A stretch of 64,000 nucleotides of DNA, from NCBI RefSeq assembly GCF_013620795.1, contig NZ_LGLW01000001.1:124001-188000 (forward strand). The letters run 5' to 3'. Source of the DNA: Pseudomonas sp. Q2-TVG4-2 (GTDB taxonomy: Bacteria; Pseudomonadota; Gammaproteobacteria; Pseudomonadales; Pseudomonadaceae). Positions 8,767 to 19,161 of this stretch are shown here, piece by piece. Position numbers and translations under genes: made by a program. Below the pieces are notes generated by a model. The model had not been told where the DNA came from and made no database searches. It saw nothing but the letters and a program-made list of their open reading frames with translations. Positions within the stretch are counted from its first letter, which is position 1; the number at the start of each line of letters is the position of its first letter.

Positions 8767-9712
8767 CCGGCTTTTTCGGCACGTTGCGGTAAAGGCTCGG
8801 CTCCCCGGCCGGGCGTGTCTTGAAACGACGATGCGCCCATAGATACTGCTCGGGGTGCTGTCTGACCGCGTCCTCGATCCATTCGTTGATGCGTCGGCAA
8901 TCGGCCTCCTCGCTTTCACCTGGGAAGCCGGCGAGCGGCGGATGCACCACCAGGCTGTATCCCTGCCCGTCAGGCAGGCGCTCCAGGGTGTAAGGCACCA
9001 CCCGAGCTCGCCCCAGACGCGCGAACTTGGTGGTTGCAGTAACAGTTGCCACCGGAATACCAAACCAAGGTACGAAAATGCTCTGCTTGCGGCCATAGTC
9101 CTGATCCGGCGCGTACCAGATCGCCCTCCCCGCACGCAGCACCTTGAGCATGGCGCGAACATCTTCTCGCTCGATTGCTGTTGCGTCCTTGTTGTGCCGC
9201 TCGCGACCGCGCCGCTGTACGTAATCAAACACCGGATTGTTGTGCTCGCGATACATCCCATCGATGGTGTGCCACTGGCCGAGCAGCGCCCCGCCGATTT
9301 CCAACGTGGTGAAATGCAGTGCCAAAAGAATTACGCCCTGGCCTTCCGCCTGCGCCTGCTGCAAGTGCTCCAAGCCCTGGATCCGTGCCAACCGCTGTAA
9401 CCGCGCCTGGGGCCACCACCAGCTCATGGCCATCTCGAAAAAGGCAATGCCGGTCGATACGAAGTTGTCGCGTAGCAGCCGCTCACGCTCTTTGTCATTC
9501 AGTTCCGGAAAACACAGCTCCAGGTTACGGCGAGCGATATGCCGTCGCGAGCGGGCAATGCGATACATCAGCGCGCCAAGGCCGCGCCCCAGCAGCAGCA
9601 GAACCCGATACGGCAGCTGCACGACCAGCCATAGCAGACCCAGGCCCAGCCATAGCAACCAGAAACGCGGATGAAGAAAGGATGCGCAAAAACGAGGACG
9701 ATCCATTGGCAA
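8756..9712 (-). CDS. lpxL: Lipid A biosynthesis acyltransferase (LpxL/HtrB family)
   Basis: A 318-residue protein with an N-terminal membrane anchor (FWLLWLGLGLLWLVVQLPY), then the family acyltransferase motif HFTTLE (H-x4-E) near residue 133 and the downstream IWYAPDQDYGRKQSIFVPWFG block typical of the LpxL/LpxM group. It transfers a secondary acyl chain (laurate-like) from acyl-ACP to lipid A precursor at the inner membrane. It is divergent from minC, an arrangement I recall from Pseudomonas. Which position it acylates cannot be read here. Confidence 0.9.
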   Translation of the reverse strand: MPMDRPRFCASFLHPRFWLLWLGLGLLWLVVQLPYRVLLLLGRGLGALMYRIARSRRHIARRNLELCFPELNDKERERLLRDNFVSTGIAFFEMAMSWWWPQARLQRLARIQGLEHLQQAQAEGQGVILLALHFTTLEIGGALLGQWHTIDGMYREHNNPVFDYVQRRGRERHNKDATAIEREDVRAMLKVLRAGRAIWYAPDQDYGRKQSIFVPWFGIPVATVTATTKFARLGRARVVPYTLERLPDGQGYSLVVHPPLAGFPGESEEADCRRINEWIEDAVRQHPEQYLWAHRRFKTRPAGEPSLYRNVPKKPVTP

Positions 9713-9865
9713 CTCGAACCGGTAAAAGCGCGCATTCTAGCGACAAATCGCCTGCTGATGCGGCGGCGTCTCGATACACGGCATCCGCTCGCTCAGCCCG
9801 GCGATACTTGCAGGCAGCGGTCTGCCCCGCTATAAGTCCTCGCCATTTACCGCAGCAGGCAGATC

Positions 9866-10597
9866 ATGAGCCAAGCCGACCTTCTCGACCAAGCCCCCGT
9901 GTTCCAGCTCAAGGGCAGCATGCTCGCCATCACCGTGCTGGAGCTGACGCAGAACGATCTGGAACGTCTTGATCGCCAACTGGCCGTGAAGGTCGAGCAG
10001 GCGCCGGATTTCTTCAACAATACGCCTCTGGTACTTGCGCTGGACAAGCTGCCCGCCGATTGCGATCTCGATCTACCAGCCCTCATCGCACTGTGCCGCA
10101 AGCACGGCCTGCGCACCCTGGCGCTACGTGCCGGGGATCCGCAGATCATCGAAGCGGCCGGCGCCCTTGATCTTCCGGTGTTACCGCCGTCCGGTGCCAA
10201 GGAGCGCAAGCTGGATCTCACCAGCAAAGCGCCAGCAGAACCGGCCAAGCCCGCCGAGCCGACCTACCGCCCCACCCGCGTGATAACCACGCCGATCCGC
10301 GGTGGCCAGCAGGTGTACGCCAAAGACGGCGATTTGATCGTGCTGGCTGCCGTCAGCCCGGGTGCGGAACTTCTCGCCGATGGCAACATCCATGTGTACG
10401 GTCCGCTACGCGGGCGGGCGCTGGCCGGCATCAAGGGCGACACCAGCGCGCGAATATTTTGCCAGCAGCTTGCCGCCGAGATGGTCTCCATCGCCGGGCA
10501 CTACAAGGTCGCCGAAGACCTGCGCCGTGACCCGCTGTGGACTGAAGCCGTACAGATGCAGCTATCTGGCGATGTGTTGAACATCACCCGCCTTTAA
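9866..10597 (+). CDS. minC: Septum site-determining protein MinC
   Basis: A 243-residue protein. The N-terminal domain ([15 protein letters not shown]...) is joined through a proline-rich linker ([17 protein letters not shown]) to the C-terminal beta-helix domain with [33 protein letters not shown], the classic MinC_C sequence. It inhibits FtsZ ring formation away from midcell, acting with MinD at the membrane. It is the first gene of minCDE. Confidence 0.97.
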   Translation: MSQADLLDQAPVFQLKGSMLAITVLELTQNDLERLDRQLAVKVEQAPDFFNNTPLVLALDKLPADCDLDLPALIALCRKHGLRTLALRAGDPQIIEAAGALDLPVLPPSGAKERKLDLTSKAPAEPAKPAEPTYRPTRVITTPIRGGQQVYAKDGDLIVLAAVSPGAELLADGNIHVYGPLRGRALAGIKGDTSARIFCQQLAAEMVSIAGHYKVAEDLRRDPLWTEAVQMQLSGDVLNITRL

Positions 10598-10689
10598 CGG
10601 ATACTGCCGCGAATTTTCAAGCACCAAAACGGGCGTACTGTTAAGCCGACTCGGCTACGGTCCCGACTTCATATTTAGGGTGAATCACC

Positions 10690-11505
10690 TTGGCCAAGAT
10701 CCTCGTAGTCACTTCCGGCAAGGGTGGCGTCGGTAAAACCACTTCCAGCGCCGCCATCGGTACCGGCCTCGCCTTGCGCGGCCACAAGACCGTCATCGTC
10801 GACTTCGACGTCGGTCTGCGTAACCTGGACCTGATCATGGGCTGCGAGCGTCGCGTGGTGTATGACTTCGTCAACGTCATTCAGGGCGACGCCACCCTGA
10901 CCCAGGCACTGATCAAGGACAAGCGCCTCGAGAATCTCTATGTGCTGGCCGCCAGCCAGACCCGTGACAAGGACGCATTGACCCTCGAAGGGGTCGGTAA
11001 GGTCATCGACGAACTGGCCAAGACCTTCGAGTACGTCATCTGCGATTCCCCGGCCGGTATCGAAAAAGGCGCGCATCTGGCGATGTACTTCGCCGACGAA
11101 GCCATCGTCGTGACCAACCCGGAAGTTTCCTCGGTTCGCGACTCGGATCGCATGCTGGGTCTGCTGGCGAGCAAGTCCCGCCGCGCCGAGAACGGCGAGG
11201 AGCCGATCAAGGAACACCTGCTGCTGACCCGCTACAACCCAGAGCGCGTGGTCAAAGGCGAAATGCTTGGTGTCGAAGACGTCGAAGAGATCCTCTCGAT
11301 CCGCCTGCTCGGCGTTATCCCCGAGTCGCAGGCGGTGCTCAAGGCATCCAACCAGGGCGTACCGGTCATTCTCGATGACCAGAGCGATGCCGGTCAGGCT
11401 TACAGCGACGCTGTCGACCGATTGCTGGGCAAGGATGTGGATCACCGCTTCCTCGACGTGAAGAAGCAGGGCTTTCTGCAACGACTGTTCGGAGGCCGCG
11501 AATGA
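10690..11505 (+). CDS. minD: Septum site-determining ATPase MinD
   Basis: A 271-residue deviant Walker ATPase. [10 protein letters not shown] lies at about residues 9-18 and the C-terminal amphipathic membrane helix is [10 protein letters not shown]. The start is TTG at 10690, with TTAGGGTGA upstream; it gives the standard [14 protein letters not shown]-terminus. MinD recruits MinC to the membrane and is released by MinE. It overlaps minE by four bases. Confidence 0.97.
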   Translation: MAKILVVTSGKGGVGKTTSSAAIGTGLALRGHKTVIVDFDVGLRNLDLIMGCERRVVYDFVNVIQGDATLTQALIKDKRLENLYVLAASQTRDKDALTLEGVGKVIDELAKTFEYVICDSPAGIEKGAHLAMYFADEAIVVTNPEVSSVRDSDRMLGLLASKSRRAENGEEPIKEHLLLTRYNPERVVKGEMLGVEDVEEILSIRLLGVIPESQAVLKASNQGVPVILDDQSDAGQAYSDAVDRLLGKDVDHRFLDVKKQGFLQRLFGGRE

Positions 11506-11759
11506 ACCTTCTCGACTTCTTTCGTGAGCGCAAGAAGAAGGAAACGCCTGCCAACATCGCCAAGGAACGCCTGCAGATCATCGTCGCCCATGAGCGCGGC
11601 CAACGGACGCAACCGGATTACCTGCCCGCGCTCCAGAAGGAACTGGTCGAGGTGATTCGCAAATACGTCAACATCGACAGTGACCAGGTCCAGGTTGCCT
11701 TGGAAGATCAGGGCAGTTGCTCGATCCTCGAACTGAACATTACCCTGCCGGATCGTTGA
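11502..11759 (+). CDS. minE: Cell division topological specificity factor MinE
   Basis: An 85-residue protein with the N-terminal membrane and MinD-binding region ([32 protein letters not shown]) and the dimerising C-terminal domain. It stimulates MinD ATPase and drives the pole-to-pole pattern. Its ATG overlaps the minD stop (ATGA), so translation is likely coupled. Confidence 0.97.
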   Translation: MNLLDFFRERKKKETPANIAKERLQIIVAHERGQRTQPDYLPALQKELVEVIRKYVNIDSDQVQVALEDQGSCSILELNITLPDR

Positions 11760-11795
11760 GCGACCGGGCAGTAGCTAGCTCGCTTCGACAGAATC

Positions 11796-11817
11796 ATCGG
11801 CGACTTCGGTCGCCGAT
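11796..11817 (+). terminator. Probable minCDE terminator
   Basis: The hairpin ATCGGCGAC-TTCG-GTCGCCGAT has a perfect 9-bp stem and a UUCG tetraloop, 36 bases after the minE stop. The following T-tract is weak (TGCGTTTCC). Confidence 0.6.
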
Positions 11818-11837
11818 TGCGTTTCCGGAACCTCAAG

Positions 11838-12473
11838 ATGCCCCTGAGCAATATCCAGATCGTCCACCAGGACGCCGCCCTGCTGGTAATCAACAAACCC
11901 ACCCTGTTGCTGTCCGTGCCCGGTCGGGCCGATGACAACAAGGACTGCCTGGTTACGCGCCTGCAGGAGAACGGCTATCCGGAGGCGCGTATCGTTCATC
12001 GCCTGGACTGGGAAACCTCCGGCCTGATCGTGCTCGCCCGCGATGCGGACACTCATCGTGAGCTGTCTCGGCAATTCCACGATCGCGAGACCGAAAAGGC
12101 CTACACCGCTCTGTGCTGGGGCGAGCCCGGACAGCAGAGCGGCAGCATCGATTTGCCGTTGCGCTACGACCCGCCGACCAAACCGCGGCACGTGGTCGAC
12201 CATGAGCTGGGCAAGCATGCGCTGACCTATTGGCGCGTACTGGAGCGCTGCGGCGGATACAGTCGCGTCGAGCTGACACCGATTACGGGGCGCTCCCACC
12301 AGCTGCGCGTCCACATGCTATCTATTGGTCATCCACTGCTCGGCGACCGGCTCTATGCACACGAACAGGCGCTGGTTGCACATGAACGGCTCTGCCTGCA
12401 CGCCAGTATGCTTGCGCTGACCCATCCCCAAAGCGGCGAGCGCCTACGCTTCGAGTGCCCCGCGCCGTTCTAG
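11838..12473 (+). CDS. rluA: RluA family pseudouridine synthase
   Basis: A 211-residue protein with the catalytic HRLDWETSG motif (Asp is the nucleophile) and the LTPITGRSHQLRVHM block typical of RluA. RluA makes pseudouridine at 23S position 746 and tRNA position 32. I prefer ATG 11838 (MPLSNIQIV) over the frame's first start at 11817, because the latter falls in the terminator hairpin and the shorter form fits the family. It lies between minE and apeB, as I recall in other Pseudomonas. Confidence 0.9.
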   Translation: MPLSNIQIVHQDAALLVINKPTLLLSVPGRADDNKDCLVTRLQENGYPEARIVHRLDWETSGLIVLARDADTHRELSRQFHDRETEKAYTALCWGEPGQQSGSIDLPLRYDPPTKPRHVVDHELGKHALTYWRVLERCGGYSRVELTPITGRSHQLRVHMLSIGHPLLGDRLYAHEQALVAHERLCLHASMLALTHPQSGERLRFECPAPF

Positions 12474-12581
12474 ACACCGCGCTCGAACGCGCTGCAACGA
12501 TAGCCGTCAGCCGGCGCACGGTCGTCGAGCCAATGGCCGTCAATACGGTAAACTCCGTGACCTTGCCGTCCGGAGTCCCCC

Positions 12582-13871
12582 ATGCGCGATGAACTCAATC
12601 AGGGCCTGATCGATTACCTCAAGGCCTCCCCCACCCCATTCCATGCCACCGCCAGCCTTGCCCAGGCCCTACAGGCCGCCGGTTACAAAGCACTCGACGA
12701 AAGCGAGACGTGGCATACAGAGCCTGGGGGCCGTTATTACGTCACCCGTAACGACTCCGCGATCATCGCCTTTCAACTCGGCAGCAAATCGGTCATTGAA
12801 CAGGGCATGCGTCTGGTTGGTGCCCATACCGATAGTCCCTGCCTGCGGGTGAAACCCCAGCCGGAGCTGCAGCGCCAGGGCTTCTGGCAGCTTGGGGTGG
12901 AGATTTACGGCGGCGCATTGCTTGCGCCCTGGTTCGACCGCGATCTGTCGCTCGCGGGCCGTGTGACCTATAGCCGTGACGGCCGGATCGAAAGCCAGCT
13001 GATCGATTTCAAGCTGCCGATCGCGACGATCCCGAACCTGGCGATCCACCTCAACCGGGACGCCAATCAGGGCTGGGCGATCAACCCTCAGAACGAGCTG
13101 CCGCCGATTCTTGCGCAGGTCGCCAGCGAAGACAGTCCGGATTTCCGCGCCTTGTTGGCCGACCAACTCAGCCGCGAACACGGGCTGGTAGCTGACGTTG
13201 TGTTGGATTTCGAGCTGAGCTTCTACGACACCCAGAGCGCGGCCGTCATCGGCCTGAATGGCGACTTCATCGCCGGCGCGCGCCTGGACAATTTGCTGTC
13301 CTGCTACGCCGGCCTTCAGGCCCTGCTGCGAGCCGGCTCGGAGCAAACCTGCGTACTGGTGTGCAACGATCATGAAGAGGTCGGCTCCACATCGATGTGC
13401 GGCGCGGACGGACCATTCCTGGAGCAGGTACTGCGACGCGTACTGCCCGAGGGCGAGGCATTTCAGCGCAGCATCAATCGCTCCCTGCTAATTTCGGCAG
13501 ACAACGCGCATGCAGTGCACCCCAACTACGCAGATAAACACGACGGCAATCACGGCCCGAAACTCAATGCCGGGCCGGTGATCAAGGTCAACAGCAACCA
13601 GCGTTACGCCACCAGCAGCGAAACCGCCGGTTTCTTCCGTCATTTGTGTCTGGAGAACGAGGTCTCGGTGCAAAGCTTCGTTACCCGCAGTGACATGGGC
13701 TGCGGCTCGACCATCGGCCCCATCACGGCCAGCCAGCTTGGCGTGCGGACCGTGGACATCGGCCTGCCGACCTTTGGTATGCATTCGATTCGCGAACTGG
13801 CCGGTAGCCAGGACCTGGCGCAGCTGGTCAAAGTGCTCAGCGCGTTCTATTCGAGCGCCGAGCTGCCCTGA
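12582..13871 (+). CDS. apeB: M18 family aminopeptidase
   Basis: A 429-residue protein. Metal-site motifs follow the M18 order: [14 protein letters not shown] (His and Asp), [10 protein letters not shown] (Asp), NDHEEVGS (catalytic and ligand Glu), and late [10 protein letters not shown] and GCGSTIGP segments. It should be a cytoplasmic zinc aminopeptidase releasing N-terminal, often acidic, residues. Length is normal for the bacterial ApeB branch. It stands alone between rluA and a convergent oxidoreductase. Confidence 0.94.
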   Translation: MRDELNQGLIDYLKASPTPFHATASLAQALQAAGYKALDESETWHTEPGGRYYVTRNDSAIIAFQLGSKSVIEQGMRLVGAHTDSPCLRVKPQPELQRQGFWQLGVEIYGGALLAPWFDRDLSLAGRVTYSRDGRIESQLIDFKLPIATIPNLAIHLNRDANQGWAINPQNELPPILAQVASEDSPDFRALLADQLSREHGLVADVVLDFELSFYDTQSAAVIGLNGDFIAGARLDNLLSCYAGLQALLRAGSEQTCVLVCNDHEEVGSTSMCGADGPFLEQVLRRVLPEGEAFQRSINRSLLISADNAHAVHPNYADKHDGNHGPKLNAGPVIKVNSNQRYATSSETAGFFRHLCLENEVSVQSFVTRSDMGCGSTIGPITASQLGVRTVDIGLPTFGMHSIRELAGSQDLAQLVKVLSAFYSSAELP

Positions 13872-13879
13872 CACGAGAC

Positions 13880-13901
13880 ATCCAGGCGCATGCGCCTGGA
13901 T
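13880..13901. terminator. 22-bp perfect palindrome between convergent genes
   Basis: ATCCAGGCGCA followed directly by its reverse complement lies between the apeB stop and the convergent quinone oxidoreductase stop. The position suggests a bidirectional terminator, though neither side has a strong T-run. Confidence 0.45.
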
Positions 13902-13904
13902 CGT

Positions 13905-14867
13905 TCACTCAAGATTGCCGTCAATCACCAAGGCGACCTTGCCGGAGACCTGGTTGCTTGCCAACGCCGCAAACGCGGCTTCCACATCGCGGACTGGGAA
14001 GCTTCGCTCCAATCGGGGCGACAGGGTCTTATCAACGAATAACGGCCAGAGCTTTTCGTGCATTTCCGCCAGCAGGCCGGCCTTATCGTCCGCACTGCGA
14101 CTACGCAGCGTCGAGCCGATCAACTGGATGCGCTTGGCCAGCAGACTCGCCAGATCCATTTCGGTCTTGCGGCCGCCCATCAGGCCAATGATCACCCAGC
14201 GCCCATCCGTTGCAAGCAGTTGGCTATTGAGCGCAGCGTACTTGGCACCGACCGGATCGAGGATCATGCTGAAGGGACCGAAATCGCGCAGTGCTTCCAG
14301 CGACTCATCCCGCAACACACCACCCTGGGCACCCAGCGACTCGCAGTAGGCTAGACGCTCTGCCGAGCCGACGCTGACCCAGCACGGATTGCCAAACGCT
14401 TTGCACAGCTGAATCGCCGCTGAGCCAACACCACTGGCACCGGCATGTAACAGCACCTTCTCGCCGGGCTGCAGCGCCGCTAGGCGGAACAGATTCAGCC
14501 ACGCCGTCGCATAGACTTCCGGAATGACGGCCGCCGCCACCAATGACAAGCCTTGCGGTACCGGAAGGACATGGCGGGCATCGACCACCACTTCTTCGGC
14601 CATGCCTCCACCCGCCAACAGCGCACAAACCCTATCGCCGATCTTGTATGACGCGCCAGCCCCCACCTCGCTGATCACCCCGGCGCACTCCAATCCCAGG
14701 ACATCAGTCACGCCTGCGGGCGGCGGGTAATGCCCCGCGCGCTGCAGCAGATCGGCTCTATTCAAGCCTGCAGCCGCCACGCGGATCCTAACCTGCCCTT
14801 CACCGCACTCCGGGGGGGCTCGCTCCGCCCATGCGACCTGTCCCTCGACGCCTTGCAATGCCTTCAT
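13905..14867 (-). CDS. NAD(P)H quinone oxidoreductase, PIG3-like zinc-free MDR family
   Basis: A 320-residue protein starting at ATG 14867, chosen because GGAGG lies just before it; the frame extends 7 codons further. It has the GroES-like N-terminal domain (VRIRVAAAGLNRADLLQRAGHYPPP) and the nucleotide-binding LLHAGASGVGSAAIQLCKAFG. GLNRADxLQRxGxYPPP is typical of the TP53I3/PIG3 quinone reductase branch. It probably reduces quinones with NADPH in the cytoplasm; physiological substrate unknown. Confidence 0.9.
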   Translation of the reverse strand: MKALQGVEGQVAWAERAPPECGEGQVRIRVAAAGLNRADLLQRAGHYPPPAGVTDVLGLECAGVISEVGAGASYKIGDRVCALLAGGGMAEEVVVDARHVLPVPQGLSLVAAAVIPEVYATAWLNLFRLAALQPGEKVLLHAGASGVGSAAIQLCKAFGNPCWVSVGSAERLAYCESLGAQGGVLRDESLEALRDFGPFSMILDPVGAKYAALNSQLLATDGRWVIIGLMGGRKTEMDLASLLAKRIQLIGSTLRSRSADDKAGLLAEMHEKLWPLFVDKTLSPRLERSFPVRDVEAAFAALASNQVSGKVALVIDGNLE

Positions 14868-15167
14868 GCTGCCTCCATAGTGGTTCACACCTGCGCCCGC
14901 TCAACCGTTACTCCGCTGGCAGTGCAGGCCGCTGATAAATTTCTGCTTCAGGCTACATAGCGATACGCCCGTCTAAAACCATTGATTACCGATTAGGTAT
15001 GGTGTGGTACAGGGCTCGCCCTGCCATCCTGGTGCGATCTGTGTCGCGGCGTGCTAGCCGCCAGGTACCATCGGGCTGTTTGTTTTTTCCGCCGGACGGA
15101 TCCCGCCCGGCGCCTGATTTGATGGCCTAATATGCGTTATTACTCAGCCTCGCGTCGCCCAATCAAA

Positions 15168-17264
15168 ATGAAACGATCTTTGACCGCAGGCTTTCTAGCC
15201 CTGCTGCTAGGGCTTCAGGCCAACGCCACCCTGGCAAAACCTGCCGATGGGCACGATTGGGATTATCTGCAGCCTGACCGCGATCAGGTGATTGCCAGCC
15301 TTAACGTTGTCGAACTGCTCAAGCGCCATCATTACAACAAGCCACCGCTCAATGACGCCCGCTCGGCAAAGATCTTCGACAGCTATATCCAGATGCTCGA
15401 CCCGTCGCGCAGTTACTTCACCGCCGGTGATCTGGCCGAGTTCGAGGCCTGGCGCAACGAGTTCGATAATTTCCTCAAGAATGGCAACCTTGAGCCCGGC
15501 TTTGCGATTTACAAGGTCCACCTGGAGCGCCTGCAGAGCCGGCTCCAGTACGCATTGAGCCTGCTGGAAAAAGGCGTGGAAAGCTTCGATTTCACGCTCG
15601 ACGAGGAGCTGCTGGTCGATCGCGAGAACGCCGCCTGGTCCAAGGATGAAAAGGAACTCGATGATCTCTGGCGCAAACGCGTCAAGGACGAGGTGCTGCG
15701 ACTGAAGATCGCTGGCAAGGAGCCGAAGGCCATCGAGGAGTTGCTCACCAAGCGCTATAAGAACCAGCTATCGCGCCTGGAGCAGACCCGTGGCGAGGAT
15801 GTCTTCCAGACTTACATCAATGCGTTCGCGCAATCCTACGATCCCCACACTCAATATCTGTCGCCCGACAATGCGGAAAATTTCGACATCAACATGAGCC
15901 TTTCCCTGGAGGGCATCGGTGCCGTACTGCAGAGCGACAACGAGTACGTCAAGGTGGTGCGCTTGGTCCCCGCCGGCCCTGCCGAGAAGAGCAAGCAGAT
16001 TGCCCCGGCCGACAAGATCGTCGGCGTAGGGCAGGCAGACGAGGAAATGGTTGATGTGATCGGCTGGCGCCTCGATGAAGTCGTCAAATTGATTCGCGGT
16101 CCGAAGGGATCGGTCGTCCGCCTCGAAGTCATCCCGGCGAGCAATGCGCCAAACGACCAAAGCAGCAAGACCGTCGCCATCACCCGCGAAGCGGTCAAGC
16201 TTGAAGAGCAGGCGGCCAAGAAGTCTGTGCTCAATCTCGAGCAGGACGGCCGCGATTACAAGCTCGGGATCATCGAGATACCGGCATTTTACCTGGACTT
16301 CAAGGCACTGCGCGCCGGCGAGAAGGATTACAAGAGCACCACCCGAGACGTGAAGAAGTTGCTGACGGAGCTGAAGGAAGAAAACGTCGACGGTGTCGTT
16401 ATCGATCTGCGCAACAATGGTGGGGGCTCGCTTCAGGAGGCCACGGAGCTGACCGGCCTGTTCATCGATCAGGGACCGACGGTCCTGGTTCGCAACAGCG
16501 ATGGTCGTGTCGATGTCCTCGCTGATGAGCAGCAAGGCGCCTTCTACAAAGGGCCGCTGGCCGTACTGGTCAATCGTCTATCCGCGTCGGCGTCAGAAAT
16601 CTTCGCCGGCGCCATGCAGGACTACCATCGCGCACTTATCGTCGGTGGGCAGACCTTTGGCAAGGGCACCGTGCAAACCGTCCAGCCGCTCAATCATGGG
16701 GAGTTGAAGCTGACACTCGCCAAGTTCTATCGGGTTTCCGGACAGAGCACTCAGCACCAGGGGGTGATTCCGGACATTTCCTATCCAGCCGAAGTCGACA
16801 CCAAGGAAATCGGCGAAAGCGCTTTGCCCGAAGCGCTACCATGGGACAGCATCCGCGCTGCGATCAATCCGGACATGAACCCGTTCAAGCCGTTCCTCGC
16901 CGAGCTCAAGGCACGCCACGAAGCGCGGACCACCGACAATCCTGATTTCGTCTTCACCCGCAACCGCCTCGCGCTCACCCAAGAGCTTACGCACGAGACG
17001 ACCGTCAGTCTCAACGAAGAAAAGCGCCGGGCGCAGCAGGAACGTATCGAGAAACGTCAGCTGGCGCTGGAAAATACGCTGCGCCAGGCCAAGGGTGAAG
17101 AGCCGTTGGCCAAACTCGAGCGGGAAGATGAAACGACGCCACCGGTCGATGAGAAAAAGATCAAGCCAGAGGACGATGCCTACCTCTCTGAGACCGGTCG
17201 AATCCTGCTGGACTATCTTGGCCTGGACAACGCAATGGCGAGAAACAGCGCCGTAAACCGTTAA
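15168..17264 (+). CDS. prc: Tail-specific periplasmic protease Prc/Tsp
   Basis: A 698-residue protein starting at ATG 15168, which gives a proper signal peptide (MKRSLTAGFLALLLGLQANATLA); an upstream ATG at 15132 would add 12 residues and neither has a strong Shine-Dalgarno. Regions: an N-terminal domain with SYDPHTQYLSP, a PDZ domain (SLEGIGAVLQSDNEYVKVVRLVPAGPA), the S41 protease core with LVNRLSASASEIFAGAMQDY (catalytic Ser) and GKGTVQTVQPL (Lys), and a charged C-terminal extension. It degrades misfolded and C-terminally tagged periplasmic proteins. In P. aeruginosa this gene (algO) affects alginate control through MucA degradation. Confidence 0.95.
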   Translation: MKRSLTAGFLALLLGLQANATLAKPADGHDWDYLQPDRDQVIASLNVVELLKRHHYNKPPLNDARSAKIFDSYIQMLDPSRSYFTAGDLAEFEAWRNEFDNFLKNGNLEPGFAIYKVHLERLQSRLQYALSLLEKGVESFDFTLDEELLVDRENAAWSKDEKELDDLWRKRVKDEVLRLKIAGKEPKAIEELLTKRYKNQLSRLEQTRGEDVFQTYINAFAQSYDPHTQYLSPDNAENFDINMSLSLEGIGAVLQSDNEYVKVVRLVPAGPAEKSKQIAPADKIVGVGQADEEMVDVIGWRLDEVVKLIRGPKGSVVRLEVIPASNAPNDQSSKTVAITREAVKLEEQAAKKSVLNLEQDGRDYKLGIIEIPAFYLDFKALRAGEKDYKSTTRDVKKLLTELKEENVDGVVIDLRNNGGGSLQEATELTGLFIDQGPTVLVRNSDGRVDVLADEQQGAFYKGPLAVLVNRLSASASEIFAGAMQDYHRALIVGGQTFGKGTVQTVQPLNHGELKLTLAKFYRVSGQSTQHQGVIPDISYPAEVDTKEIGESALPEALPWDSIRAAINPDMNPFKPFLAELKARHEARTTDNPDFVFTRNRLALTQELTHETTVSLNEEKRRAQQERIEKRQLALENTLRQAKGEEPLAKLEREDETTPPVDEKKIKPEDDAYLSETGRILLDYLGLDNAMARNSAVNR

Positions 17265-17311
17265 CCGCTCCAAATGTCATCAAAATGACATCATTGCGTC
17301 GTGAAATACGG

Positions 17312-17336
17312 AGGGCCGCCATTTGTGCGGCCCTTC
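17312..17336 (+). terminator. Probable prc terminator
   Basis: AGGGCCGC / GCGGCCCT with a 7-base loop, 48 bases after the prc stop and before the next start. The T-tract is short. Confidence 0.6.
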
Positions 17337-17364
17337 GCATTTCAACGGCCACCACGAGACCACC

Positions 17365-19161
17365 ATGACCGTCACCGAGCAGTTGAGCACACTAGCTAGC
17401 ATCCTTGCTCACGGCGACATCACCAGCCTTTTTCAGCCGATCGTCTCGCTTTCCGAGCGACGCATCCTTGGCTACGAAGCACTAACACGCGGCCCGTCCA
17501 ATACGGCCCTGCACTCCCCCATCAACCTTCTCGCTGCGGCTCGGCACGCGGGTCGGCTCAATGAGCTGGAGATGATCTGCCGCGAAAATGCGTGCCGCCG
17601 CTATAGTCAGCTACAGTTGCAGGGCAAGTTATTCCTCAACGCATCGCCGGAAACCTTGCTGGACGCAACCCACAAGCCGGGTCGCACGCTGGAGCTGCTG
17701 CAGAAATACCGCATTCCGGCCGACCGAGTCGTGATCGAACTTACCGAGCAGACCCCCACCGACGACTTCGAACTGCTCGATGCCGCTTTGCATCACTACC
17801 GCAACATGGGGTTCTCAATCGCCTTGGATGATCTCGGCGCCGGCTATTCCAGCCTGCGCATGTGGTCGGAGCTGCGCCCCGATTACGTCAAAATAGACCG
17901 CTACTTCGTAGACGGTATTCACCGGGACGCCATCAAACGGGAATTCGTCGAGTCGATCATGAAAATCGCCAGAGCCTCGCGTGCGCAGGTCGTCGCAGAA
18001 GGCATCGAGCTGGTTGAGGAATTCCGAGTCCTGTCCGACATGGGCATAGATCTGGTGCAGGGCTATCTGCTCGGCCGGCCAGAAGAGCTACCGGCCACGG
18101 ATGCCGCGGTCCTTCTACCTGCCGTTGACAATCGCGACGAGACCTCTGACGAGACCCATCCCGACTTATCGGTACTAGTCATGAAGCAATCCGCGGTAAC
18201 CACCTCGCATCCGATAGTGGATGTACTGGAGCTATTCCGCCTGCAGGTCAATCTGAACACCATCGCCGTGCTCGATGCCATGAACATGCCCATCGGGGTT
18301 GTTCATCGGAGCCTGTTATCCGACGCGCTGCTAAAGCCCTTTGCAACCGACCTAATGGCGCGTAAACCCATCAGCAGGCTGATGAGCAATGACTTCCTCG
18401 CCGTGGAGCTTGGCCAATCTCTGCAACAAGTCAGCCGACTATTGACCAGTCGAGCCCGGCAGCGCATCGACGAAGATTTTGTCATCACCTGCAACGGCCG
18501 TTATCACGGGCTCGGACGGGTGATCGATGTACTCCGGCTGATTACCGAACTGAAAGTCCAACAGGCACGCCATGCGAACCCGTTGACCTTGCTGCCGGGC
18601 AATGTGCCGATTCAGCAATGCTTGACGCGCCTACTACGACAGGGCCGCGAGGCGGTGATCTGCTACGTGGACATCGATCACTTCAAGCCTTTCAACGACC
18701 TTTACGGTTACGCCAAGGGTGACGAAATCCTGCTGTGTCTCGCTCACTGTCTCGGTGAGCAAATCGATTCGAGTTGTGATTTCGTCGGCCATATCGGCGG
18801 AGACGACTTCATGCTGGTGATCAGTTCGAAAGATTGGTCAGCGAGGATCAAGCAGCTATTCGAAACATTCGAGCAACGTTGTCGGTCGTTCTACCGCACC
18901 GAGCATCTCATTGAGGGGTGCTTTATTGCAGAGGGTCGGCAAGGTGGCCAGCAACGCTATCCCCTGCTCTCGCTTTCGGTCGGTGCCGTTCACCTTAAGC
19001 CTGACTCGACCACTGAACTCGACGCGGCGCGCCTTGCCAGCCTGGCCTCCGAAGCCAAGCGTCAGGCCAAACAAGACGCGGGGTTCAGCCTATACACGAT
19101 TGACGTTGAACAGAGGCTGGGTGTAGATCAAAGTCCGAGCTTGGCGGCGTCCGCTTTGTAA
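17365..19161 (+). CDS. EAL-CBS-GGDEF cyclic-di-GMP turnover protein
   Basis: A 598-residue cytoplasmic protein starting at ATG 17365. An N-terminal EAL domain has the full phosphodiesterase set: EALTRG near 38, NASPETL near 92, ELTEQT, DDLGAG at 155-160, KIDRYFVDG and VVAEGIE. A middle region (about 270-390) resembles a CBS pair. The C-terminal GGDEF domain reads GGDDF near 478-482, with FKPFNDLYGYAKGDEIL upstream. It is probably a c-di-GMP phosphodiesterase with a degenerate or regulatory cyclase domain. It follows prc, as in P. aeruginosa, and its 3' end overlaps the convergent Sel1 gene by 34 bases. Confidence 0.9.
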   Translation: MTVTEQLSTLASILAHGDITSLFQPIVSLSERRILGYEALTRGPSNTALHSPINLLAAARHAGRLNELEMICRENACRRYSQLQLQGKLFLNASPETLLDATHKPGRTLELLQKYRIPADRVVIELTEQTPTDDFELLDAALHHYRNMGFSIALDDLGAGYSSLRMWSELRPDYVKIDRYFVDGIHRDAIKREFVESIMKIARASRAQVVAEGIELVEEFRVLSDMGIDLVQGYLLGRPEELPATDAAVLLPAVDNRDETSDETHPDLSVLVMKQSAVTTSHPIVDVLELFRLQVNLNTIAVLDAMNMPIGVVHRSLLSDALLKPFATDLMARKPISRLMSNDFLAVELGQSLQQVSRLLTSRARQRIDEDFVITCNGRYHGLGRVIDVLRLITELKVQQARHANPLTLLPGNVPIQQCLTRLLRQGREAVICYVDIDHFKPFNDLYGYAKGDEILLCLAHCLGEQIDSSCDFVGHIGGDDFMLVISSKDWSARIKQLFETFEQRCRSFYRTEHLIEGCFIAEGRQGGQQRYPLLSLSVGAVHLKPDSTTELDAARLASLASEAKRQAKQDAGFSLYTIDVEQRLGVDQSPSLAASAL

